From Chloranthus sessilifolius (lineage: Eukaryota; Streptophyta; Magnoliopsida; Chloranthales; Chloranthaceae): a stretch of DNA of 64,000 nt. Below, one piece after another: positions 11,569 to 23,728 of this stretch. Within the stretch, counting starts at the first letter, position 1. Each line of letters starts with the position of its first letter. The stretch spans positions 42,731,810-42,795,809 of the forward strand of contig CM037593.1 in the NCBI GenBank assembly GCA_021018995.1, in the 5' to 3' direction. Both the position numbers and the translations under genes were made by a program. The notes under the pieces were generated by a model, which saw only the letters and a program-made list of their open reading frames with translations, was not told where the DNA came from and searched no databases.

Positions 11569-14108
11569 TGTAACGACCGGATTTTCATGTTTAATTAGAC
11601 GTTAATTATTTCCTTAACTTATAATTATGAGTAGTTTGATTGATTTGATGCATATAATTAGTTGTTGCACATGAAAATAATGTTTAATTTATTTAATAAT
11701 GGCCCTGGATAATTAATTAATCTAATTAATAGACCTTAAAAGCCATTAAATATTTAGTAACTTTGATGTGCCATTAGTAATGATTAATGGGCCTTACAAT
11801 TTGTTAGTAAATTAACAAAGCCCATTAGAATAGTTATAACCCATTAGTAAGACCCTTTAATAATTTCAAAGGCCCATAGAATCACTTAAGACCCATGTAA
11901 GAAATTCTAAATAGAGCTAAATCTTAAATAGGAAACCTTAAAGTATTATAAATATAAGTATTCGGTTTAATTTACTGAATTTATAGAGCTTTTGAGAACC
12001 CAAGAGTGTTAGAGAGAGAGAATAGCGAGTTCTAGAGAGAAAAAGTGAATTTTAGGAGGAAAGAAGAAGAAGAAGAAGATGAAGAAAGAGAAAAATAAGA
12101 AAGGGAAAGGAAATTGATAAAGAATAGATTAAAAGTAAATTATATATTTCTTACATATCAAGAATCATGATTTTACAAAAAGAAAAAAAGATCTTTTTCT
12201 TTGTTTCTTAAATTATCCAAAATTTGATAGATTTTCAACATCCTCAATCATCTTTTCAAAACTTTAACATACCTTTAAGAAGACCTTTTTAATTAAAGTT
12301 AAGTTTTACAACTTTATCTTTAAAACTTTTTAAAATAAGGCTTTTAAGAGACTTTTAAGACTTTTCAATCCTTTTCCATATAGAACTAAGAAGCATCAAT
12401 AATTCCAATACCCTAGGAAAAAGACTTTTTAAAAAGACCTTTTTGAAAAATTCCTTCCATGAATCAAAATTTCAGAGTTGTCTTTAGAATCTTTATTTTA
12501 AGGCTTTTTTTAGAATCTTTTTTTTAAATAATTTTAAAATTTTTCCAAGGCTTTTGAAATGGATTATCAAGTAGGCATCTTCAAGATTTATTGAAGCCCT
12601 TCAAGAAGTAGAAAATACAAATCAAGAAAAACAAGAAAATCAAGAAACCAAAAGGTATGAAAAAAGCATAGGGTTTTTAATGTAAGAATAGGTATCATGC
12701 TAGAATGAGGTTAATTCATTTTCAAATATTAAAAATGTATGTTTATTTTATTTTATCACCATATGCCTTAACGATTAATTATAGAATCATATGATTTATA
12801 CCATTGTTCTTTAACAATTTCAAATGTTATTTACTATGCTTATGTCATGTCACTCTCATATGAAAGTTATGTTAATGTTCATATTACTTAGTTGATTCCT
12901 CCAAATGTGAATTTAATAAATTTAAGACTGATAATAGACCATGCTATGGACTAATAAAGTGGAATGTTGCATAATGTTTTTACTGAGGTTTTTGTATCAT
13001 ATTTATTGTACATATCATAGCATATGACTGATAAGATTCACGATTCTCATAAGACTAAACCACAATAACATGAAAAAATTAGACACCATGAACGTTATGA
13101 GTAGATTTACATCTACTATTTAAAGTGAATAATATGATATGATGAAAAAGGCATGAAAATGATGACTTAATGAAGACATAATGCATACTAGCATTAATGA
13201 ATATGTTAAGAGATTACCGTTGCATGCCGTAACCAACTTGTATCCAATGGGCAAGTAATCTAAGATATGAGATGGTGACTATGTGTATTTAAGAAGAGAA
13301 GACCATATAGAAGCCCCGTACCCAATTGATGTACGATAAGAGTGAAGATTGGGACGACGGACCAAAGATGAAGAATAATCATGATGAATGAGATTCATGT
13401 TGCATTGCAGTTAATATTAATAATGAAAATTATCACACGAAAAACTAGGAAGAGATATGAACAAGTCACATGTTATGTATCATTATTTATTCTTAGTTAT
13501 TGCTTTATATTGCTCATATACATGCCATAATCTCATTGCTTTTGTTCCACATTGTTTATCATTAAACTATTTATCATTATTTATTTGTATAAGGCTTGCA
13601 TACATATTTCTTGTATTAGCGATCCTATGAATGACCCATACAGAGATCTTTTTGACTCACATCTTCATTAATGGGATGGTTGGGAGATGAGTTGATCGCA
13701 GAATACGAGGATACTGATGTGGAGATCCATGACGCAAACCGGGATTTGAACGAAGACAGTTTTGAGCATTAGGAGTTTACTTATTTTGAGAGTTAGACTT
13801 TTATTTTAGATTTTATTTAGAGCTTTATTTAAGATTGTTGAGACCTTTTTAGTTGAGTTAGTTTGGATTATTAATTTTATTATTTATGAGTAGTTAATTG
13901 AGTAATTTTAATTCAATTCAGTTTCTAATAGCTCATATTACTTATGAATGAATGGCAATATATTTTATTGTTTCTATTCCGTTGTGTTATAGTTCAGATC
14001 ATTATGTTACTATTATATTTTATCCTTTGTCACTAGTTATGTATGTTACGTAGTGTGACGTCTCCAGATGAGCATATTGATATGGTGTGTAAGTTTGGGG
14101 ACGTTACA
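11569..14108 (+). repeat. Solo LTR, gypsy-type, family D
   Basis: Starts TGTAACGACC and ends GACGTTACA. Flanking pentamers are TGTGC (11564-11568) and TGTAC (14109-14113), one mismatch. Length is 2540 bp with no internal region, so it is a recombination-derived solo LTR. It has a leader with GAGAGAGAG near 12013, a donor-like AAAAG|GTATGA at 12655 and an acceptor-like GATCGCAG at 13700-13701 followed by 22 open codons. Unlike families A-C it holds no palindrome array. Orientation is inferred from the TGTAACGACC start, typical of plant gypsy LTRs. Confidence 0.75.
13702..13772 (+). other. Candidate LTR exon with acidic ORF (family D)
   Basis: After the AG at 13700-13701, two bases then 22 codons to TAG (13770-13772). 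Asp/Glu-rich (EDTDVE, NEDSFEH). The phase is the same as in the other LTR families, but the sequence is not clearly similar. Confidence 0.25.
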
Positions 14109-14461
14109 TGTACAATCTAGGATGTTGCACAAGAGCTAGTTGGGTGCCATGTGACTCCAATTTCAAGGAAAGGGAGCCAATTGCACATGCATAAGGTCAA
14201 TTAACAACAATTAAAAAAAAGTGATTTTATGTCGAATTTGTGGGCAAATGTGAAATATATGGGTGGAAAACTCGTATCTTCGACTCCTCAAATGAAGGGC
14301 ATACATGTCCAAAAAACTAAAAATAATTCTAAAACTCTGGAAGAACCAATAAACCCTTAGAGAATGTGGGCCAACTCATAATCGTGTGCCACGTATTTCA
14401 TAAAATGGCATTGGAGTGCACCCCTAGAAGGTTACACTCGATTGCACCTCTCTCTATATGG

Positions 14462-14590
14462 GTAATGATCACATGACTCGAGTCACGCATGACTCGAGCA
14501 GGTGACCATCAGATCATGTTGTGGTCAATGTTTGACCGTGATCTGACGGTCACCCACTCGACTCACGCATGACTCGAGTAAGGTGATCAT

Positions 14591-14593
<3 letters not shown>
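14462..14593. mobile_element. Fold-back MITE, 132 bp
   Basis: Almost the whole element is a near-perfect inverted repeat. The left arm (GTAATGATCAC...GACTCGAG...GTGACC-TCAGATCA) matches the reverse complement of the right arm over nearly 60 bases with about ten mismatches. It sits between a CTCTCTATATG stretch and a long (CT)n(TA)n run. There is no coding capacity, and a target duplication cannot be read in the simple repeat. Confidence 0.8.

Positions 14594-14640
<47 letters not shown>
14594..14640. repeat. (CT)n then (TA)n microsatellite
   Basis: CT dinucleotides followed by TA dinucleotides up to TATGGAAAAA. Confidence 0.9.
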
Positions 14641-14799
14641 GGAAAAATAAGCAAATAATATTAAACCGAAAAGGAGAGTTACAGCAATATCTTGGGAAGC
14701 CTCGACTCTTATCCCTATCCAGAAACTTAGGCATCGCCATCACCTCAGCGATAAAGACAGAATCGAGGACATCAGAAAAAATTGAGAAAATAAAAACAA

Positions 14800-15960
14800 C
14801 CAACAACTATCTGACTCTGATGTGAGGCAAGGTGCTTTTTAGTAGGGGATGGCAATTGAGAGAGCCTATCAAAGAGGGCAGAAGAAGTTGTACCAACTGC
14901 CAATTTAGCCCGTCTAAACATGTCATGGTCATCTCTAAGAACACCTCCACCCTCTAGCCGCCCGGGGATTAGCGATGGAAGCACCATCAATATTTAGTTT
15001 GAGAAAGTTAATTGGAAGCTTGATCCATTATTCCTTTCCAAATGCATTTTTGTACAAAATATTTAGCCAAGCGATTATCTTTTTTTTTTTTTAAAGGCCT
15101 TCAATACCCACTATATTACCGTCATGGCTTATAGATTTCCTTCTCGCCAGAGTCCCCGGAATGTCATCCAAGGCACCAGTGATTCAGCATAGCAACTTGG
15201 TTTTTCTGACCTTTGATCCAATCCTCAATTGTTCCATTTAAACTGCTCCTGTTACATTTCATATCAAACAGGTCATAAATCCAGCTCTAAATCTCCATTT
15301 AAACTGCTCCTGTTACATTTCATATCAAACAGGTCATAAATCCAGCTCTAAATCTCCATTTAAACTGCTCCTGTTCCACAAATAGGTGCTGAATTAATTC
15401 CTCATCACAGTTACATCGATGACATCTAGAAACTGTAGGGATTTTGCAGAATTAAGCAGTCTCCAACAAAATTTATGGAACTTTGGCCTTCTAAGGATTT
15501 TGCAGTTTCTCTTTCGCAGACGTTTAGAGTGGATGTGGTTCTAGGCATATTTGGAGATAAATTGCCCCGAGCTGTTTGGCTTCCATATAATATCTTCATA
15601 TCCGGTGAGATTAATGGAGGCTTTAATTTCATCATATATCAGCTACCGAAGTCTATTTATAATCTTCTCCTCATTCCATGCTCAAATAGAAATTAGCAAA
15701 GCACTCTCGATCTCCTTCGTACCATAATTGGGGATGGGTAATATGGAAAGTAGAATGGGCAAAGAGGATAAACAGGATTTAATAAAGTTAAACGATCCCC
15801 TTAAGACGAGAGCTTAGATTTCCATCCTGAAATCTTTCTGGAGATCTTAAAAACAAGATTCTCTAATTAATCTCCCAGAAAATAGAGGAACTCCACGATA
15901 ATTAGAAACGAGTGAACCAAGGTTGAAACCAATTAAGTTTTTCACAAGAGCAATACGAGA
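14800..15960 (-). pseudogene. LINE ORF2 C-terminal relic (RT end, zf-RVT, RNase H)
   Basis: Read on the minus strand from about 15950. First comes the post-catalytic reverse-transcriptase region (a YRGVPLFSGR-like phrase, then FNFIKS and SSLPI). Next is the plant LINE zf-RVT region (IIWKPNSSGQF, RPKFHKFCWRLL) at about 15600-15440. Last is a non-LTR RNase H start with GGGVLRDDHD near 14960-14930. Frames shift and stops occur between the blocks, and a 61 bp tandem duplication lies inside. LINE ORF2 proteins nick DNA and copy their RNA at the nick; this copy is dead. Only the 3' part of the element is present. Confidence 0.8.
15234..15373. repeat. 61 bp tandem repeat, 2.3 copies
   Basis: The unit starting CCATTTAAACTGCTCCTGTT begins at 15234, 15295 and 15356; the first two copies appear identical. 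It lies in the LINE relic between zf-RVT and RNase H and is a recent duplication by the look of its identity. Confidence 0.9.
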
Positions 15961-17741
15961 TACATGGACATTTATTTATATAAAATACTTGCTTTTGGAC
16001 ACTAAAATTTGATGAAATTTTGATAAAAAGACATCAAAGTCAAACTTTGATCAATAAAAATTATGAATTTAGTGTCATGTTAAAAATTAATGTGGAAGCA
16101 GCCATTATCCACATCAAGCTATCGCAATCAAAGTTTAATAACAAGTCAAATCTTGACTAAAAAATAAACTTTGACTAATAAAATTTAATAATGTACTACC
16201 AAGTTATATACTCCTGTGATAATCCTTAGCATTCCATCTCAAGTTACACTAGTAAAAGATTGATAAAAAGTCAATCTTTAAAGTGCATATAAACCTTTTT
16301 AAAGTTTGATCAAAATTCACACTTTGATCAAATTCAAACATTAACTAAAATGAGGACGGTATAGGTGATGTAGTGATGGTGACAATAGTAGTGGCATATA
16401 GATAAAAAAAAATAGTAGTGGCATATGACAAAATTTATTGTGGAATTGTCATTTCAAAGGTTTTATAGGTAAAATTGCAAATAGCCTATGATGGAATTGG
16501 TGGGTGGAAGTGAATTTCGCTAGTGGGTCCCACGAAAATTCAATTCCAACCCCTTATTTCCCAATGAAAACGAAAAACATGAAATTGCCAATTCAATTCC
16601 ACGGTGGAATTCTAACTTTCACGATATCAATCATAGCCTTTCGGAAAACTATCTTAACTTCTATTTTCGACTTCTAAACAATCTTCTCAATCTTAACTTC
16701 TATTTCAACTCAAAATAGAAATATAGTCTCACCCTGAATACCTAAAACTTGAACCGAAAACTTCTTTAATATGGAAATTTTTTTATTACTTCAATGATCA
16801 CGTTGACACCCTTTATTTGTAGGACTCTAAAATAGACCTTTCACTAAGATTTCACAGCCCCACATGTCCTATATTCTTGGATTCGAGAACCTTCATAAAT
16901 ACTAGAGTTATACACCGAGAAACTCCTATTTTCTTAGCACTCAAATTTCAGCAATCTTTATCCCTCGTGACACTTCTTGGAGACCTAAAAAAAGGTTCAT
17001 CGACTCCCCTTCTTAGCTCAGTTTAAGCTGCAGGTCCAGCCCTTTATATCCGTATTTTTGGGCTGTTATAGGCCCTGTTTTAACTCCATTAAATGCCATG
17101 CATCAATAAAGTTCATTTTGCTTCCTGATCTCTTACACGAAAGATCTTTAGATCATAACTCACCTATTAGATGATACACATGTTGATCTCACGTGGGTAA
17201 CATCCCAAAAAGTGACCCAGAGTACACTTGGAACTCATGCCAGTTACCAAATATTAACTCATATCTAGCACTAATTCATTTTATTTTTCAACCATATATT
17301 GCCCCCCAAGGGAAAATCTTGGTTCCGCCCTTAATTCCACATGCCACTAATCAAAAGGGTGACCCACATGCCAAGAGCCTCAGCACTCGGGCCACTTGCC
17401 TAATGCCAACTCTTTTGAAATATTAGATGATGGTGTTATGCGCTATATAGAACTCATGTTTATGCAAAAAAAAATAAAATTCGTTTTATGATGCATTTTT
17501 TTTTTATAAGCTTGGTTATGCAGGTTAACTAGATCATCAATTCACAACTTGCGAGCTGTGCATCTCAGGGACCTTCAGACATGCTTGGACACCGAAAGAG
17601 GAAGGAGATCTGCACGCATGTTAGAGTCCGCATGTTACACAACTCGCATGCATGTGTGTTAGTGATTGACTTTTTTTTATATATATATATATAGACTCTA
17701 CCGCTCTATGCTATTTTTTTTTTTTTAATTTCAATATATTT
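15961..17741. other. AT-rich intergenic region, no gene seen
   Basis: Repeated short phrases (CAAACTTTGATCAA-like at 16030-16340, ATAGTAGTGGCATAT twice near 16390) and a possible decayed inverted repeat around 16450-16640 (AATTCCA words), but no protein signature. It ends with (TA)n at about 17675 and a T-run at about 17713 next to the truncated LTR. Confidence 0.4.
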
Positions 17742-20101
17742 TGTTAATGGAAAGAGGGTGAGCTACATCATAGCTCAATAGAAGAATACCAACTAAAGTG
17801 TAATGAATATGCAAGATATGATATTTCAAAATAGAAAATCAAATCAGAATGTATAAACAGGCAAAATCCGAATAAATACTGAATTTGTAAACAAGAACCA
17901 GCTGTGATGCAGATATATAATCAGTGACTTAAATTGTATTTATTTTCTAATTTAAGAAACTCACGTGAATATATAACACGGAGTAAACAGGAATTTACCG
18001 ATAGGAAACCCTAACCAATCGTCGTTCACATGAACAATTTTAGATTGCAACAATGTCTCATCTATGGAGTGCAATTGTGCCGAGGGATTACAAACAGATG
18101 CACAAGTGTGTCAGGCTCGGATATACTGCCGGGTCGGTGGGGATCATCTAGTTAAATCATCAAATCACGTACACGCATAGACCTCACAGATCAAATAGTA
18201 GAAATCAGGAGTAGGTTTCAGAAACAAATCAGAAAATAGAAATCAGAGATAGTAGAAATTTATGATATGCTTACATGCTTGTTAAAAACAGAAATCAGGG
18301 CGCAGATATGAAATAAACATGAAATCATACTCAAAAGCAGTTTAGGTTGGTTTTCCCCTACCTCAGGTCAGACCTCTTTCTAAGCAAATCCAACGCCGTT
18401 CTAAAGTAGTCCAAAAGTTCTTATCTATGGCTTTCACTCTTAGTCTACATCACACACATGATGATGTATAAAAATTGATCCTAATTATTAATAATATTGA
18501 CATATTTAAGTGTTTTCTCAAAACTGAGACGGAAATGGGTAATTTCTTGTTGACTCAAAACTTGATCCAACTTCCTACTTCATTTTGACCCTCAAAAAAT
18601 TTGATTAAATATTTGGCTAATTCATAAAATAGTTAGATCTCGTCGTATTCTTTCTAACGCATTAAGAATCGCGTCAATCAGAGTTTGGGACAAGGAGTTA
18701 TGGCCAAAATACCGAAGCTATATCGATACTTCAGTCAAAACGTGATAACTTAGAACTTGGCCAAACTTCCAGCTCAATTTTGATTATCAAAAAAATTTAT
18801 TCATTAGTTAGTTAATTCATAAAAGTTGTATATTTAGTTGTCCTCTTTCCAATGCCGTAAGAATCGCATCAATCGAAGTTCAGAGTAAATTGTTATGGCT
18901 AAAACACTGAAGCTGTGTTGGCACAGTCAAATTGATCGATCAACACATCATATTGATCGATCAACACATCATATTGATCGATCAATACCACATTGATCGA
19001 TCAATTTCACCATTGATCGACCAACCATCATATTGATCGATCAATTTCACCATTGATCGATCAACCATCATATTGATCGATCAATTTCACCATTGATCGA
19101 TCAATGCTGTCGGGAATGAACGTCCAGCAACCAAACTTGCTGCTTTTCCAATTGTATATATAATTTGATCGATCAATACTAAATTTGATCGATCAATCAC
19201 CTACATTGATCGATCAATACCCAATTTTGATAGATCAATCACCCCATTGATCGATCAAAAACCTTCAGAAATGCACAACCATACGATTTTATCATTTTTG
19301 ATCTATTTTCATCCAAATCTTCTACGATCTTCATCGAATCACACACACATCCACACTAAACTAAAACAATGATTTATTCTATAATCTAAACCATTAAAAT
19401 CAAATAAAAACTAACCTTTCTTCTATCAATTTTGTGCCTTTAAGGATCGTTGTCCAAAAGGGTTTCGAAACGAAACTTCCGGATCTCTACGGCGAATCCA
19501 CAGAGATTGATCACAATGAACTCAAGATGACGTTGCTCATCCTTACGCGTCGATCTTAACCCATTCAACGCTTGGTTAGCAATTGCGAGGTGGAACGCTT
19601 CTTGAAAAACAGGGTTTCCAAAGAAAAGGGGCTTGAACAGTCCAAATTTATAAACAGCAGAACACCATCGATACCGACGTCACGAGCCTTGCGACGAGTA
19701 CGGAGTTCTCTGTGCGATGGCGATCTCGCTATGGAAATCTCAAGAGAAGTTTGAAGGTTGACGGGAGCTCTCTCTCTCTCTCTCTAGCTCTCAAATTTGC
19801 AAGGTTAAACTTAGCCTTCAAGCAACCAAAAAAACCTAAAATATCTAAGATATTTCCAATCTAAGTTCTATCCCTTTAACTTAGGCTTGGCTTCGGTGTT
19901 GAGCGGCACACGGTGCGTCGGTGCACGGCTTTCACACTAAAGGCCCAAACGCACATTTAAATCTTAATTTGTCCGCACAAAGTTATCCTAATATTATTTA
20001 AATATTTATTATTATATAAAAATCTATGATGACATCGATTTTCGTGTCGACCACACACACAAGGTAAGTCGAGTTCGGGTCTGATTTTACGAGTTATTAC
20101 A
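17742..20101 (-). repeat. 3' LTR, family C, truncated
   Basis: Matches 25982-28322 over nearly its full length with scattered substitutions. The last roughly 520 bases of the LTR (equivalent to 25461-25981) are missing. Homology stops at TGTTAATGG (17742), a few bases inside the predicted 3' splice site, and is replaced by an A/T-rich stretch that reads on the minus strand as a run of about 14 A. The LTR start (TGTAATAACTCG on the minus strand) is intact at 20101. Confidence 0.85.
18940..19260. repeat. Palindromic array TTGATCGATCAA (3' LTR copy)
   Basis: About 14 copies of the perfect 12-base palindrome, many extended to ATTGATCGATCAAT, in two blocks (18940-19107 and 19163-19258) separated by unique sequence. 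Confidence 0.9.
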
Positions 20102-20480
20102 TTCTTCCCACCTTAAAGAATTTTCGTCCTCGAAAATTGACATGCCAGTTTCAAAAAGGTATGAATATAATTCAATATGCCCAAAAATTAGGGTCATAAC
20201 ATTTACCCCTCTTCAAGGAATTTTCGCTTTCGAAACTACAAAACACACCTAAACAGGTCTACTATCCACACAGGTTTAAACAAAACAGCGATAATTATGT
20301 CACAAAATTTTATTGTATTATAGTAATAGATTAAGATAGAATAGCTAAGTTCTAAATTATTTTTGCCAATAATATTATCATAAATTTTTAATTTATTTTG
20401 ATTTCCGTGCTAGGCACGCATATCAAAGCAGTTGAGTTCTATTGAGAATTTTAGGGTCATTACATTATCCCCCCCTTTAG
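20102..20480 (-). promoter_or_regulatory. Three successive polypurine-tract / LTR-start modules
   Basis: On the minus strand a purine tract preceded by a GACGAAAATT-like phrase and followed by TGT(A/T)AT(A/G)A occurs three times: 20480-20465 (before TGTAATGACCC), 20217-20202 (before TGTTATGACCC) and 20114-20102 (before the true LTR start TGTAATAACTCG). The modules are about 263 and 100 bp apart. Only the last abuts a full LTR. Confidence 0.75.
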
Positions 20481-20565
20481 AAATTTTCGTCCCCGAAAAT
20501 GTCTAACAGACACTAACAGTTCGAACCCTAGCAAATGTGTACAGAACATCAAAATGAATATTTGG

Positions 20566-21528
20566 TTATAGGGACAGCAAATGCATCCCCCTCAAGTGCA
20601 ACGTTAGGCTATGCCCCCCATCATCTGGTGTGTGCCCGTCAGGCACCTCCTCAACTGGAGCTGGTGGTACAACCCCCTCCTCAAGTAACCTCTTGACCAA
20701 TAGATTATAGCTCTTGGTCCAGTCCTTGAGCATGAAAACGTTAATGTTGTTGGTCAATCGAGGCTCGCTAGGAGCCAGGCTATACTCCTCTCTCAATGCG
20801 ATATACTGCTCGACCATTCTTGTTATCAATTGAGCATATGGCAGCTCGGTCTTTGAAGCAGTCTTCTGCTTCTCAAACAGCAAATCTCTGTCATTGATCT
20901 CGCGAACTTGTGCAAAAATGGGGTGATGACACATTTGATAAAAATATCAAGCATCCATAGTCTATCAGGGAGTTGAGCCCAGTAATAGATTGACCTGAAT
21001 TACACTGACCATAAGTCTATCATGGTATGGGACATCATTGACATATGGTGGCAACAACAAGTCTCCACATACCGTGAAGAACACAGTAAAGCGGTGGCGA
21101 CATAAAATTTGTTAAATTTATAGTCAAAACCGTCAATTTTGGTGACCAATTGGTAATGGTGTCACCCCGGCAAAGATGTTGATAAAAGAGCCTCACTATA
21201 TGAGGACAAAAATGGACGTAAAATAACTCATGCAATGTTCTCAACCCTAGCGTAGCAATATAGTCGATTGCCCATTCCATTTCGATCCAATCCTTGAATA
21301 GCTTAGAGTCGAAAGAACATTCAGGAAACAATGTTTTAGAAGCCCACCACTCTTTTGCAAGTTCTTGTAGAATTAGTGGTGGCTGTGGGTTTTGAACGGG
21401 TGGCACATCTTGTTCGATTGGTGTCACGGGTTGCACAAAGGGTTGTGCGACCGATTCCACGGTTGGCATCGATGTACGAGCCTAGGATGTAGGGATTTTA
21501 CGCGACGGATTCTTCATTCGCGGTCCCA
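20566..21528 (-). pseudogene. Retroelement 3' accessory ORF
   Basis: Minus strand from an ATG at 21528 (MGPRMKNPSRK, a basic start). An in-frame TAG about 15 codons in is followed by a 144-codon open stretch, then, after a break near 21034, by a 122-codon stretch to 20566. Features: EWW and LFPE near the start, a WIEMEWAIDYI helix-like part, then AQLITRMVEQYIAL and an acidic Pro-rich tail. The pattern resembles the extra, function-unknown 'plant transposon protein' ORFs found 3' of pol in plant LTR elements; I cannot assign a biochemical role. Its start lies about 40 bases from an array of the same palindrome that fills the LTR. Confidence 0.55.
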
Positions 21529-21564
21529 TAGTATAACTTAAATTGATAAAATTGATAAACTTGA

Positions 21565-21720
21565 TAAATTTGTTGATCGATCAATGCTCAATTTGATCCA
21601 TCAGACAGTCCTCTTTTTTCACAGAACATAGTATAAACTGTTTTGATCGATCAACCTTCTTATTTGATCGATCAAATGCGCAATTGATCGATCAATTCAC
21701 CAAATTGATCGATCAATCAT
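21565..21720. repeat. Palindromic array TTGATCGATCAA (internal copy)
   Basis: Five or six copies of the LTR palindrome, immediately upstream (in the sense of the minus strand) of the accessory ORF start. Confidence 0.9.
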
Positions 21721-23535
21721 TACAGTCAAGCTGTTTTGTTAAACACACCTCATTAATGGAGGCATTACCCACTCCCTATTTCACCACGTATAGGGTATCA
21801 GTATGTGCTATTTAGACAACTCCAACTGTATGGAATTGTAATTGTCACGTACATAAAGCAATAATGGGTTAGAATTAAAAATCGCAAAAAATTCCTCTCG
21901 CATCAAGTGAACAAAAGCAGGTATGACTCACGAATTTTGGCTTCGCGCTCCCAGTTTGCCTCAGTAGCTGAGTGATTTACTCGCGAATTCTATGGTTTAG
22001 GGTTCTATCCTCCATCCCACCCCATGATTTTCACACCATTGAACACCAATAATATAAAGAACATACTGCTAAAGTATCGTACCTTGGGTCAGCCGATTTC
22101 TTGGCCCACGAACTCGACAAGCTCCAGGGTTCCAATGGTTTAACAATTTCCAAAACTAGTGGCGATCCTTGGTAGCTTCGACACAATCGCATGGCGTCCA
22201 TGCTCCACATTCACGAGCAATAACGCCCTCACCAAACCTCTTTCTCTTTCTTCTTAAATTCCACCACTCAACATAATTGCAAGAGTTAAAGCAAAAGGAA
22301 TAATCCTCATTCCTAGCCAAGCCTTTAAACTTCTAACCGCTAGTATGTAAAGCATACACCCCCCCCATAGGTGTGCAAGATCACATCAATGGTCCACACC
22401 ATACACACATGTGCACCGTACACTCATACGTAATCTAACGCACCTCATTACATTTGGCTTCCACATAGCCGAACCAGTGACCAGACGGGCATGTCTCCCT
22501 AAGTAGCAACATGTAGGTAAAGAAGATACATCAAGAGTCCTTCCACCATCCACATGTACCCACATCTATAATCCGCAGATTAGCAATCTACCAGCAGGAA
22601 GCCATATAATTTAGAAGTCCCCATCATAATTTCAACGTCCTCCAAACTAGGATTATCATAATTTCCCCATCTGGAAAAAATTTTCATCCTCAAAAATAGC
22701 CTAAAGATATCCCGAGTAAAACTTAATTGTTCGTAGCGTCAATGCACACACGCAAAGGTATTATGTGTGAAATAGTCACAACCACACAGTCGCCACTCAT
22801 ATATGCGCAACCCCTCTCTCTGAGTCTATACATCTACAATGGACTCACACACATCCAGAGTCGAAATAGTTTTCCCCAAAATCAGTGTATCCACACGACC
22901 CCTATAGGTAAAATTGTTGGGTTAATGTACAGGTCGCTAAGCTCATCCCAAATCTACTGAAAAAGTGTGACAGTCTTCCCATGCACCAGGTATCTCATAT
23001 CACACCTCCATAAGAAATTATATACAGTAGTATGTCACCATCACGTTAACCATTAGTCAAAAGAAAATGACCATAATTCCCGCAAAATTCATACATAGGC
23101 AAAAACTAGCTGCTGGGCTTTTTATTAAGGATGCCCCCCTTATTTACTTGACTGGCGTTCATTCCACAAAGAATTGTATATTGATCGTGAGATTGAGACT
23201 ACTTAACCAGAATGTATCTATAAATAGGATCAACAAAACCTTGAAGGACATATAATGTGTTGTCCATTCAACAGATCTTCACTTCAATGATGTTAATCAT
23301 TAGGGATCATATATCATTTCCATTATATTAATCACAGTGACCCCTTGCGATTATAAAAATACTCATGGAGCACAGTGGACCAATTTTGAAACATACCATT
23401 CATCCGAAAAATCTGATTCACCACATTGATGCTATCGTTATCAGAATAAATCAACTCATGACTCGGAATAGGTCTCATCTATCTACGAACAAATGTTCAC
23501 ACTCACCCACTTTCTGATACGCAACGGTGGTAAGA
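21721..23535. other. Internal noncoding region of the nonautonomous element
   Basis: No conserved retroelement domain on either strand. Short ORFs here lack any recognisable composition or motif. Confidence 0.5.
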
Positions 23536-23728
23536 GATATCACCAAAATAATATAAAGCCATCACCAAGATGAGATAAAGCCATCACTAACATGAGGTAC
23601 AGCCATCACTAAAATGAGATAAAGCCATTACCAAAATGAGGTAAAGCCATCAGCAAAATGAGATAAAGCCATCGCTAACATGAGATAAAGCCATCAGCAA
23701 AATGAGATAAAGCTATCACCAATATAAG
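23536..23728. repeat. 22 bp minisatellite, about 8 units
   Basis: Consecutive units of the form AAAGCCATCACCAAAATGAGAT with a few substitutions each. Unit length is constant at 22 bases, which does not keep a reading frame. Confidence 0.9.

Larger units (their letters stand above)
11247..14460. mobile_element. Nonautonomous inverted-repeat element split by a solo LTR
   Basis: The segments 11247-11568 and 14109-14460 flank the solo LTR. Their outer ends look like diverged inverted copies: the left has ATTCGATTGCAG, CTGGGGGCCTGCACTT and CCACGTGGCAC, and the reverse complement of the right has CAATCGAGTGTA, CTAGGGGTGCACT and ACGTGGCAC. They also share a direct-orientation block (the GTGCC-CGTG-CA...GCACAAG/GCATAAG phrase and AATTC-AAAACTCT-G). 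One interrupted element or two overlapping relatives are both possible. Confidence 0.4.

Noticed and set aside
16370..16640. Possible MITE from AATTCCA/TGGAATT words
   Set aside because: The inverted pieces are short and low in complexity, and no ends or duplication were seen.
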